Below are positions 32,239-41,949 of a stretch of DNA of 64,000 nt, piece after piece. This DNA is from Coptis chinensis (Eukaryota; Streptophyta; Magnoliopsida; Ranunculales; Ranunculaceae): assembly GCA_015680905.1 (NCBI GenBank), contig CM027381.1, positions 91,227,501 to 91,291,500 of the forward strand. Direction: 5' to 3'. The position numbers and the translations under genes are program-made. Numbering within the stretch: position 1 is the first letter of the stretch; every line of letters begins with the position of its first letter. Under the pieces are notes generated by a model, which saw only the letters and a list, made by a program, of their open reading frames with translations, was not told where the DNA came from and searched no databases.

Positions 32239-34483
32239 AGTGTTGCACCAGTGAGAGAATCCATCCTGTTTTGAAATTAGCACAAGGCACATTACCCAGG
32301 ATTAGTTCTTACCCTATTACTGGAGCAAATCAGAAATGAGACAAGTGGAGTAATGTTTAGCAAGTTCAGCAAAGGGTCCATGACTGCAGCAAATAAGAAA
32401 TGAGCCAACTAGAAGAATGTAAAACCTCAAGCCAAGTTCATCAACATAGAGAAGCTTTCTTGATAAAATAAAGTTTTTTTGATACTACAACAGGAAGTGT
32501 ATATGTTATGTGGTGTGTTTTCGCGTGATACCCAATAAATTTGTAAAAATTTTCTTTTCTTTGGCTATGTTGTGTTTTTTTTTACTGCTTCTGGTGAATT
32601 TCTTTGGTTGAGTGAAGGGGTTCTTTGCATTTATGATTTTTTTTCAATTTCTACCGTTGTTGAAAATGTTAGAATGTACATCGCAATAAATTTGAACAGA
32701 GTTAGAAAGTCACTTCAATAAAAGGCCACATATCAATGGACTCTTACTTATGTTGACGCACATATTCTGCTTTAGAAAGACAATCCAAATTTGGAAATAA
32801 ACATCATGACTGAATTAGAGTTTTCATAAAAGATAAGTTTAACTGAACTTCTAAAATCATATCACAATAGATCCTTATAAATTTAACAACACAACTTCCC
32901 GTATACGACAATTCAGTAGCAGAAGGTAAAAAAAAACTTTTTATACTGACAATTTTTATACAGCTTATCATAATAAGTATCGTAGTGAATATTGTTTTAA
33001 AACTTACACAATTTTTATTTTCTTTTGCAGATTATTAATAAGAGATAAAATCATCTACGAGGTAATTTCATAATCTACCATGGTATTTATTCGCTGTATT
33101 TGTTCTTAACAATAAAAATAATAGTGCATGTTTTACAACCTAATACGGTTAAAACCCTAATTCGAATAATAAGAAAAAAATAGTTCAGTATCATATTCAT
33201 ATTTTCTGTTATATATGAATCAAATTTTATATTAATTGTGACTAAAATTCTATAAAATAATGCAGGTAAATCACATGGATAGCATAGATGTTGATGAAAA
33301 TAGTTTAAACTGCAATGGAATGGTGATTACTCAAAAATTAAGTGATCCGTGGATTATAATTGAGCAAAACAGACTCTGTTAGTACAGGATACACAAGAAT
33401 AATATTTATTATGAAGACTACAAAGGATTGACAGATGAAGTGGAAAATAAAGTCCAGGGAGATCGTTTAGAAAAAAAAAGAAGAAAAGACGAATTTAGAT
33501 GAATAATTTGGAGAAGAAGATGAAATACTGATGAAAAGGAGCAAATAAAAAGTTGTGATGGAAGACTTACCTTTCGGAACATATTAATTAAGATCTTTTG
33601 TAACCACTACTTCTTCTAAGTTCTTTTCTTGCATTCAGAACTTTTATTGTTTCAACTACATTGCAAAGAATAGGGCTTACAAACAAATAAATAATGTGAT
33701 GTTAAAGGACTAAGGATAAACATGGAATGTATCTAAACTTCCGATTTTCAGTAATTCATTATTACAACATAAACAGACAAAAAACATTTTCGATTTCACA
33801 TGGTTCAGATGGTAACATCACAAATAATAGAACATGTTAATTCGTCATCCATGAGAATAGGATTTAATCCACATAGGTAAGCAATTGTTGAAACCATAAT
33901 CTCTTCAACTTATGTCTAATCAAATAATGGCCCTCTAATTAACCATGGAGAAAATATCAGATAACCAATTAATTTGACGTAATCGCAGGTCGGAGTACTA
34001 CAATTTAATATCTTAGAGAATATGGACTCCAGAAAACACAAAGGATCTAGCAATCTGGACAGAATCGACACCAAAAGTTTTATCTAGACTATACGATGAG
34101 TACTATGACTGAACATTTGAGAAACCGTCAAGCCAAACTATTATAGCTTTACCAGAATGTGTCCTTACTTTCATATATCTATTGTAACCATCACAATAAA
34201 AGGAACGATTTAGATTAAACATGTCAATTGAATGAATGGTTGGATTTACAATGGGGCACTAGAATTACGAGTTATGAATTTGATCTAGACTACTTTGGTG
34301 TCCTAAGAATGCAGGAGGACCATGCATCAAGCCGGAATTATCATGCATGTCTATTACTTAATGTTTAAGAATGATCACACCAAGAGATTTGGTAGGGGGA
34401 TGCCTGATGGAGTATTTGCACTAAATACTATATAGAGTGGGCCAAACTTGGATTGGTCCGGCCTTTACCATACTAAAAACAAT
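32239..34483. other. Unassigned stretch before the small Helitron
   Basis: AT-rich sequence with an intron-like character. A plus-strand segment near 33267-33378 (VNHMDSIDVDENSLNCNGMV) looks exon-like but is unrecognised. A ~45-bp direct duplication, TTCTAATTTAGATAAGTATTGCTT(A/C)ATTCAACTTC, starts near 34507 and again near 34556. The second copy and much of the first lie just inside the proposed Helitron. Confidence 0.4.
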
Positions 34484-34651
34484 TCTATTTTATATAGTTA
34501 TATTCGTTTCTAATTTAGATAAGTATTGCTTAATTCAACTTCTACATACAATCCGTTTCTAATTTAGATAAGTATTGCTTCATTCAACTTCTACATATGG
34601 TACAAGTCCAAAACAGGTATACTTCTAAAACTAGAATAAGACATTTGGAAC

Positions 34652-34660
34652 TTATAAATA
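34652..34660 (+). promoter_or_regulatory. TATA box of the Helitron RPA gene
   Basis: TTATAAATA lies about 260 bp upstream of the first Met codon. A short leader ending ...AGAGAAAAG before GTACAC suggests an intron in the 5' leader. The same arrangement occurs before the Rep-helicase (49923) and the second RPA gene (62615). Confidence 0.5.
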
Positions 34661-34917
34661 TAACACAACAATGCCTCGAGTAATATAATTTTCAGAAAAC
34701 TATAGAGCTACTACAGAGAAAAGGTACACATGACAATATTTTCTTTTTCAATCTTATTAGATTTTTTAATAGTATTAGTAACCATGTGTTATTTTAATCC
34801 ATGAATTCAGCATAAATAATACATCTGTTCATGCATACATAGCAAACGGTTGAATATTCATCATAAATGTGATAAGAAATGTAATTCTAATAGCTATATA
34901 TATTGTAACAGAACATT

Positions 34918-35833
34918 ATGACTGGAAAATTGAATTTTTTCGATGAGGTGAACGACTTCGAGCATGCATAAAGCGAGAATGGGGAAGTTGTTAATCTGAG
35001 GACAAGACACAATCATATGGTCTACACATGCTGCTACTTGACGAAAAAGTAGAACAGACTAAAAAAAAATGACTTCTTTTATATCAAAAAACTTTTTGAA
35101 TTTTAATCCACTTATATTACATTGTGCAGTCGAATCAAATTCATGCAAAGATTTCACTAGGAATCCAACACATGTTTGGAAAAAAAAAACTGATAGAAGG
35201 AGACATATTTGTAATTGATATATTTGAAGTCAAAGAAACAACCGGAAAATATCGTCTAGTAAGATCTAAGTACACTATTTCTTTCACTAAAGATACTATA
35301 GTATCTCCTTCGAAAGAAATTGGGACGACATTCAACAAATATAAATTTTCGTTCGTAGAATTTGAAGATCTTATGATACCTAAATAATACCGTGTTGAAA
35401 TTAATAAAAACTGAACTAATAATACAATATAATTTTTGCAGGGAGAGCAATTCACTTGCAGGACAAAGTTTGTGAAGATATTTGAAAACCAATGGAGCTA
35501 CAAATCATGCAAGAACTGCACTTATAAGCATGTTGACAAAGGATCAGAACCTTTTTGCACTAACTGTGAAACAACATACAAGACTCCACAAGACAGGTAA
35601 AGAAATCACTAATAAATACTCCATCTTCGGTTTTATAATTCATTACTAATTACAACTTTAAAAATTAAACATGTACCTACTTAAACTATGCGTACAAGAT
35701 GAGAGTGGAGAACAAACAACTTTTGTCGTCTTTGGTAAATAAGCGCAGAAAATAGTAGTGTTTCCTATCCAAAAAATAATGGAGCTGACTTTTGAGGCAA
35801 CTACGAAATAGCTTCCAGTTGACATATTTACAG
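34918..35833 (+). pseudogene. RPA1-like ssDNA-binding protein, Helitron-encoded, degenerate
   Basis: A Met at 34918 gives MTGKLNFFDEVNDFEHA before a TAA. After a TGCAG acceptor (about 35128) exon 2 reads SNQIHAKISLGIQHMFGKKK, LIEGDIFVIDIFEVKETTGK and YKFSFVEFEDLM, the first OB fold (DBD-A type) of RPA1-like proteins. Exon 35442-35596 reads FTCRTKFVKIFENQWSYKSC-KNC ... FCTNC, a CX2C...CX2C zinc ribbon as in DBD-C, and ends at a GT donor. Next comes LCVQDESGEQTTFVVFG, to about 35830. The second OB fold (DBD-B) appears missing. RPA1-like genes are a known extra gene of plant Helitrons, presumed to coat single-stranded DNA during replication. Stops and the missing domain make it a pseudogene. Confidence 0.75.
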
Positions 35834-35876
35834 TGAGCTCTTATGTAGAAGAAAAAAACATGCCGATAATCCGAAG

Positions 35877-36275
35877 TCATTCACATGCTGGTTTGGTATC
35901 AAAGCTGCTCAAGCAAATTGCAAAGGCTTGGAAGGCTGAGAGTGGGTAACAATAATCCATAGTGAAGATATCTTTCCCTATTTTTCCAAATTGTAGTATT
36001 ACTTTCTCTTGTTCTTCCTGTGTAACATTGTGGGAAGGCTCGACAGCTGCCACTAGCTGGAAATTCTTAACAGAAGCAATTGTAACACATCCTCGAAAAT
36101 TTAAGCACCAACATTGTAGCTGCTCATGCCATCGAGGTGCTTTGTTCTTCAAGATAAGTGGTTCATTTGCACCCCGTACTGGTAGTAGTGGTTCTGATAG
36201 GTTTTTAGAGCTGAAATCAACATGTTGATCGATCCTTGGAGATCGGTGTTGGCAAGAGACAAAATTGTTCTTCAA
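35877..36275 (-). CDS. Tubby-like protein C-terminal domain fragment, captured
   Basis: The open 132-residue frame ends [14 protein letters not shown]-like: it reads [52 protein letters not shown] and [20 protein letters not shown], then stops. This is the C-terminal end of the Tubby domain of plant TULPs, a beta-barrel that binds phosphoinositides. Full TULPs are about 400 residues with an N-terminal F-box, so roughly the last third is present. Its first ~35 residues are less conserved ([16 protein letters not shown]). It lies on the opposite strand to the RPA relic, 43 bp from its end and inside the Helitron limits, so it is probably a captured host fragment. It is unlikely to make a working TULP, but the frame is unbroken. 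Confidence 0.85.
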   Translation of the reverse strand: MKNNFVSCQHRSPRIDQHVDFSSKNLSEPLLPVRGANEPLILKNKAPRWHEQLQCWCLNFRGCVTIASVKNFQLVAAVEPSHNVTQEEQEKVILQFGKIGKDIFTMDYCYPLSAFQAFAICLSSFDTKPACE

Positions 36276-36500
36276 GAGACTGAGGGAAAATATTAGCTCG
36301 AGTATAGTTTTGCAATTAAAATGGTGTGTTTATCATGTCCCTATTGATATAATCGTGGACGCATTGGTAAGTTGCTATTCAAGTAGTTTCAATACGATCT
36401 TCATTTTGTCGTAACTAAAAGTTACTGAATAAATTTAATATTCATATCTCATAACTCTGCATAATTATAAATATTTTTCCGAACAATTTAATATAAGGGC

Positions 36501-36530
36501 ACCCGTTCGTAGGACGGGTTCGAAAACTAG
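36501..36530 (+). other. Helitron 3' terminus (hairpin plus CTAG)
   Basis: ACCCGT (36501-36506) pairs with ACGGGT (36514-36519), and 7 bases later the sequence ends in CTAG followed by T. This matches the Helitron 3' end rule of a short GC-rich hairpin about 10 bases before CTRR. Confidence 0.75.
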
Positions 36531-37019
36531 TACCATACTAAAGGATATTTCCAGACACGTGATCACACTGCATTGGTGATTGTGCTTGGATTTTCACGCT
36601 TCCTCTTGAACATGGTAATGTAAAGCTTGGTATAGATCATAGATGATTCCCTATCCACAGAAAGAGCAGCTTATACTAATGCACACTTTGTCTGGAAATT
36701 TACAGGCTTTACAGCAGAGTGTAGTTGAGATTCAATCCTAAATCACAAACTTAAAGCAATCCTCACGGACCGTAAGCTTTCAGTACAAATGAATTTCAAG
36801 AGAGCAGACATGCACAATCTTTTTTTTCCTTGCGATGTATTATAAGAACAATGAAGTAAAGGGTTAGTACTAAAAGTGTATGCCTAAAGATCCCCTTTTT
36901 TTTTTCTAGGTAAGCGAAACGTATTATAAGATGAAGCGAAACGTATGCCTAAAGATCCCTTAGGCTCTGCAAGAGTGCAAGCCTTGCAAGGTCTAAACTG
37001 GAGGTCAGCCAGCAAAATT
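36531..37019. other. Flank shared with the F-box 3 locus
   Basis: About 36550-36830 is similar to 41270-41500 (for example GTGCTTGGAT, ATGGTAATGTAAAGCTTGGT versus ATGGGAATGTAAGGCTTGAT, and GGACCG-AAGCTTT). It is therefore part of the duplicated F-box unit. A 17-bp direct repeat, GTATGCCTAAAGATCCC, is found near 36877 and 36944, with poly-T between. Confidence 0.55.
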
Positions 37020-37690
37020 CATTCCAACATTCAAGCCTAATTTTACACCAAAGTTTGCCATACAATCAGCACAAGAACTCACCTCTCTCCATGTAGAAGT
37101 AAATAGTACATGGTTGAGGGAAGGCATTGCTTTCTGCCACCTATCCTCATGCTCCAAGGGATCTCTGTTACCAAAACTTTGTACTGCAGAAGTGGAATCA
37201 GCTCCTATCCGCAGGTGTGTCCACCCCTGATTAGCATTTTAGCATCCCACTCTAAAGCTTAAGAAATGGCCCAACATTCAGATAGGTAACTAGTTCTAGG
37301 AGCAAATCCCTTGCTTAAAGTACCTTCAAAGTTTCTGCACATAGCTCCAATACCTGCGCAGGACCTGGCATGGATTGCATTTTGCAGGTCCATCCTTATT
37401 GTAAAACATTTATCAAAAGAAGGGTTATCATTTGCGTTGCCTAATTGTAGCTCCTCTTGGTGCCCTTGAGTTTATTTAAGATCTGAACTTCTACTTGATC
37501 CCTTTGACAAACAATTAGTGCAATGGAGCCATTTCCAGATACAGATCAGATCTTGTATTAGCTTCAGAGAAAATAATATTGTCAAAGGCCAATATATTCC
37601 TTCCTTTACACATTTCCACCATATCAGCTGCGCACCAAAGATCCTTCATAAAAATACTGGGCAACCTTACCGCACCCACTGCTTGTTGGA
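37020..37690 (-). mobile_element. LINE 3' fragment with RNase H-like domain
   Basis: On the minus strand, SCAGIGAMCRNFEGTLSKGF, APRTSYLSECWAIS and LEWDAKMLIRGG match the RNase H-like (RVT_3) tail typical of plant non-LTR retrotransposons. Upstream on that strand, KDLWCAADMVEMCKGRNILA and FDNIIFSEANTRSD fit the short linker before it. Stops and frame changes are present. A poly-T run at about 36894-36904 (poly-A on the minus strand) may be the tail. It sits directly at the 3' end of the F-box 2 relic. Confidence 0.6.
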
Positions 37691-38528
37691 AGTTGGTGAA
37701 GCGAACATGCATAAACATAAATAGAGCCTATCGCCCCTGTGTGACTCTCACTCTACAGCAACTAGGCTCTCAGTGTAGTTTGTTGCTTCGCAACAATATT
37801 TTTTAAATTTGGACCGATCAACATGCCCATAATGTGAAGGAGCCAGCGGCCATCCCATCAAAGATTGGCTTTTCGGTTCAAAGTGAAATAGAAACTGAAA
37901 GTCGTGCACTGCGAGAGTTTCACCTTTGTTTATAAATTAAGCACAACGGTTCCAAGAAGCATGATAGTCCCAACTCAAGGTCATAAGTTTCATGTCTTAT
38001 GATTAACTGCTTAATCCATGACTCTCTTGCACCATACTCTTTCATCATCCACAATTCAAAAGACGCTTCATCATACGAGACTACACATAGATTCCCATCT
38101 AATGTTGCGACACTTAGGTCACATGAATTGCAAATCAGATGGTCATCAGGATAGGGCACTTCACGGAAACTTTCACCCCCAACATCATAAGCAATTATGA
38201 CCAACTCCACAGATAGTTTGCCATTCTTCACTGATCTATGTGCCTTCCAATGAAGCGCACCACTATTAAATGCTCCTACCTTTCCCGTAGGAACACCGTA
38301 AGGGAAGTCTTGTATCCTACACCATGAGTTTCTTCTCAGTGAGTAGACTGTGACTTCGTAACCACGATTGGAACAATAATGCGATACCCTCCTAACCTTT
38401 ACAACTTCATAATCCTTGCCAGTTGCATTATAACCAAAACCATGTACGTTACGATTCGGTCTATCACCACATAATGTAGATGGTAAGATCCTGTGTTTCC
38501 GAGTAGAAGGATTCCATAAGCACATGAC

Positions 38529-39582
38529 CTCGCTGATGTTTATGCAGATGAGTCTAACATTTCAGCAACTAAATCATCCTCACTGATGGTTGAGAAGGCT
38601 GCAGAAAGCACCGAAGTTGAGGGGGTTGAAGTGATTAATGTTGCAGACAACCTGGTTGTAGAGAATGAGCAATTTGTTCAAGCTTCAGCAGGAAAATCTC
38701 TGTGTCAAGACGGAAGTGAAAACTTTGCTGGTGCACTGGAAGATGTAGAATATGGAACTGATAATGAGGGTAAATAGTGGCTCTGAACCAGAATACTCGG
38801 ATGCCCTCAATGCACCAGTTGAAACTCTAGTCCCTACGCAGCAATGAGGCAACTGCTAACTTGGCTGAAAATCTTGTTACTACATATAAAGATTTGTTAG
38901 ATGATGTTGACAAGGGGGGATATGAGATGAATCAGATATTAGTGGCTCCTAACCCACCCCACCGATATAGATAAAGGCACTGCAGTTGGGAGCCCGAATA
39001 GTTGAGTAGACTCCTATTCTTCTTCATCTACAAGATATGCAGATCAATCTTCTTCCATTACTGGAGATGGAAACAGACTCAAATTATTGAATGAGGTAAA
39101 TTCACTGCTAAGATCGGTTAATTGGGCTGACCTCACAGATGATGAAAATGCCAAAGATGGTAAAGAAGTAGTAAATAACCATGGCAGAAGATAGCAATGA
39201 AAAAGTATAAGCTTGCATGGATGTAGTAGGAGCATGTTGATGACGAGGATAACTCACAGGATGGTGATGAACCATGGCAGATTCAAAAGAAAAAAGGAAG
39301 CAAGGAACCATGGCAGATTCAAAAGAAGAAAGGAAGCAAGACAAAGGGGAAAGATGTGGATTTGACTCCTCTACCACCCAGGGCTAGAAAAATTCCAGCA
39401 AGATATAAATGAATTACTTTTACGGGAAATACACATGGTTTAGACATTAGACTAAAGGCTTTATGACCTTCATGGAATTTATTTTTTGGTTTCAAAGTGG
39501 GAACTTAATGGGTGGTGCTTAACTCCTAAATTGTAACTTTATTATTATATATAATATATTCACATTTTGTCTGCAAAAAAAA
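38529..39582 (+). mobile_element. Polyadenylated retrocopy inserted in F-box 2
   Basis: An 11-bp duplication, AAGCACATGAC, flanks the insert (38518-38528 and about 39582-39592), and the insert ends in a poly-A run (about 39574-39582). These are marks of LINE-type target-primed insertion. The plus strand carries coding-like sequence: VEKAAESTEVEGVEVINVAD to EDVEYGTDNEGK (open 38586-38777). In other frames a Lys-rich end follows: GSKTKGKDVDLTPLPPRARK, then IPARYK and a TGA (about 39411). Next comes an AT-rich, 3'UTR-like stretch of ~160 bp. A ~42-bp tandem repeat (ACCATGGCAGATTCAAAAGA) lies at 39268-39330. The parent protein is not recognised; it may be a processed pseudogene of an acidic host protein. 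Confidence 0.78.
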
Positions 39583-39778
39583 AGCACATGACGGTGTTAT
39601 CCATTGTCGACATACATACAAGCCCGTTGCAAGATCCCTACAATTTAATTCCGCTAAACCCAGTTTTCAGTGGATCGTCATCAATCACTCTTTAATGAGA
39701 TGTTTCCAAATCTAATGAGTTTAAGCTTTTATGTGGATCAACGAATATAACATACTTATTAAGATGGTTTTTGCCCTT

Positions 39779-39861
39779 GGGTCAACTAGTGTTACCCCTA
39801 CTAGATGAGCCAATTAGGATTTCCCCCCACATGGGGGTGGGGGTGGTAATGTTGGTTAACC
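39779..39861. mobile_element. MITE, family copy 2 (83 bp)
   Basis: The termini GGGTCAACTAGTGTTACCCC and, reverse-complemented, GGTTAACCAACATTACCACC match the other two MITE copies, including the inner GATGAGCCAATTAGGAT. It is flanked by the 9-bp duplication TTTGCCCTT (39770-39778 and 39862-39870). It interrupts the F-box 2 relic after its LSKGK segment. Confidence 0.82.
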
Positions 39862-40274
39862 TTTGCCCTTTGATAAATTCTTTAAGTGCCTATCAACAAA
39901 AATAGGATCGGAACGAGCACCATGATTTTGATATGCACCTGAATCGTAGAATAGACTTGACCGGAAGCCTTATATTAAGAGTATCGACTCAATCATCTCA
40001 TATGGGAGACCATCGTTTGGCCTGTTCTTCTCCACTCTTATCCGTTTCTTCTCCGTTCTCATCTCTTTTTTTTTCTTGAATCTTCTCTTTTTATACTTTG
40101 TTTTGAAGTTCTAGGCAGCTACGCGGTAATTTCTTGTGAAACCAAACGATAGATCTTTTCTTGTGGTGCATGGCTGCATGGATTGCATGGTTGGCACGGT
40201 ATTCACTGGACGGCCATATGGTTGTGTCTTAACTCTTAACCAAGCAGAGCAGTTGCACAATGAGCGAAGAAAGA

Positions 40275-40541
40275 CTATAATTCAAAAGTCATACGCTGCA
40301 ACCATACATTGCGAAATACAGTAAGCGTTGGCGTTGCTAGATACTTGACCAACTGATAAATCCCGTCATCTGAAGTGTGCCTTCGGCTGTGGAACCATTG
40401 CGCTGTGTGCAGGTTTGCATCCCAGCAATCAGCGTAGGCGTGTGATTCACGGGCACAATCACTCATGGCTGCGAGTTGTACGTGACCAATTAATTTCAAA
40501 GCACTACTCTTGGTGACCATCTCCTTTCCATATACCGACAT
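40275..40541 (-). pseudogene. Unidentified coding-like fragment
   Basis: An open 88-residue frame reads MSVYGKEMVTKSSALKLIGH, VQLAAMSDCARESHAYADCW, DANLHTAQWFHSRRHTSDDG and IYQLVKYLATPTLT. The even amino-acid mix and lack of low complexity suggest a genuine protein exon, but I do not recognise the family. No start context or neighbouring exons were found. It is probably a captured or relic exon. Chance is possible. Confidence 0.3.
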
Positions 40542-41069
40542 CCGGAATGGATTTAATTATCTCAATGCTAATAACCATCCCATGCAGCCATGCTCAATAT
40601 TACAAAAGGTTGGTTCCATGTGCAACACCTAAAGTGGCTTATTATCTCTTCAGCATGCCATATTGCTCATTTTGTTTGTACAATAAGTGGAGCACGTTCG
40701 TAGCCATTTTTGTTTTTTTGCTAAGAGTTTATATCCGACCTTGTGTGACACCTAATCTATCTATCTATAACAAAACAGAACGGTGTGGAGCCCAAAGGGC
40801 CATCCGAGCGGCTACAAATCTTCCTCACAAAATATGATATGGCGAATCCAAGTGATTTAGGGGTTTGTGCAATTTTGTTAAACCAAATCAGTATCCATGT
40901 GATCTATCTAAAAATCACTCAAACGTAAACAATTGCAGCTCGACTTATAAACACTGGGTTAGCCTATAAACTGTTGGGTCTCCAAATTTAACATGGTACT
41001 GCATATAGGGCTAGCCCAATTGATGCTATTGGGCTTACGGATAATGACCAATTGGGCTGGTAGAGGAGA

Positions 41070-41104
41070 TAGATAGCGCCGAAGGCGCATTGAGTTCATG
41101 CTAG
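41070..41104 (+). other. Possible Helitron 3' end
   Basis: GCGCC-GAA-GGCGC (41076-41088) forms a tight GC hairpin, followed 12 bases later by CTAG (41101-41104), matching the Helitron 3' rule. The next base is G, not T. A degenerate second copy of the hairpin (TGCCGAAGACGCG) follows directly. No 5' partner was found. Confidence 0.35.
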
Positions 41105-41949
41105 GTAGTGCCGAAGACGCGTCGAGTTCATCAGTGTCGTACGCCACGGGCATACCCTAGTAGTAAACAAAATAGAGATCGAAACCTACATGATATCCTA
41201 GTGCCTAAGTAGTAAATACAAGTTTAACAGAAAAGAATTAGGAAGTTCATACTAATAGATTATAGATGCTCCAAATTATGCAAAAACATGTCGGTGCTTG
41301 GATCTTCAAGCTTTCCCCTGCACATGGGAATGTAAGGCTTGATAAATATTATTTGTTGTCATACAAAGAACAGCCTATACGAATGGTTGCCTCAAAATTT
41401 ACGGCACTGTAGATGAGATTCACTTGGCTTGAAGCAGTCCAAATGGACCGGAAGCTTTAACTATGAATGAATTTTAAGAGAGTAGACCTAGCATTAGGAT
41501 TCTCTAATCGCTGCAAATAACATTCCAAGAAAGGGGCAAGTGCAGTGCAGGTACGTAACAATTACTGCTAAAACATAGAAGGATCAACGGTACACATGCA
41601 CTATGCTAAAGATTTCTTTATGAGAGGTACCTAGGTCATACGTTGCTCCTAAAAGTTCCCAAGATATTTAGTGCCATGCGATACTAAGGTTCGATTCATT
41701 TAAGAGTTCACTGTTAATCCAAATGCTACGATTACACACGATGGTGCAATTTCAACCACTGAACAGTCATTGGAAGAACCATAAAAACGAAGAATGCTTA
41801 TATTGATTTCGACAACATATCTAAAAGCACATTGAGTTTATACAAGTTGACAATATGAAGCATAATTATTATGAAGAAAATAAAATAAAACGTTCAGTAG
41901 GAGGGAAAAATGCACATACATTAGTTAGAGGGTATTGTACAATTGTGTG

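Larger units (their letters stand above)
34484..36530 (+). mobile_element. Small Helitron with RPA relic and captured Tubby domain
   Basis: The 3' end is clear: a hairpin at 36501-36519 followed by CTAG at 36527-36530 and then T, as in plant Helitrons (CTRR end, insertion between A and T). The proposed 5' end, TCTATTTTATATAG at 34484, is of the usual TC-AT-rich type but is preceded by T rather than A, so it is less sure. Inside are a TATA box, an RPA1-like gene and, on the other strand, a Tubby C-terminal fragment. No Rep-helicase is present, so the element would be non-autonomous and might use the enzyme of a relative such as the one at 50-58 kb. Confidence 0.6.
37740..40062 (-). pseudogene. 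F-box/FBA paralogue 2, split by insertions
   Basis: From Met at 40062 the minus strand reads MRTEKKRIRVEKN, GLPYEMIESIL, then in changed frames PIFVDRHLKNLSKGK. After a MITE (39779-39861) come YVIFVDPHKSLNSLDLE, VIDDDPLKTGFSG and GSCNGLVC. A retrocopy (38529-39582) splits it just before CLWNPSTRKHRILPST. The long open part (38525-37920) contains VHGFGYNATGKDYEVVKVRR, NSWCRIQDFPYGVP, GALHWKAHRSVKNG, AYDVGGESFREVPYPDDH and FELWMMKEYGARESWIKQ. Removing one 11-bp target duplicate restores the line MDNTVM/CLWNPST, parallel to the intact gene at 9523. Frameshifts also affect the F-box region and a stop lies near 37930. It is a dead paralogue of the 9523-10635 gene. Confidence 0.9.
40063..41949. other. 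Intergenic DNA between F-box 2 and F-box 3
   Basis: Contains a coding-like fragment (40275-40541), a possible Helitron end (41070-41104) and, from 41270, sequence similar to 36550-36830 and to 9240-9480 that marks the shared 3' flank of the F-box duplicates. No other gene is supported. Confidence 0.5.
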
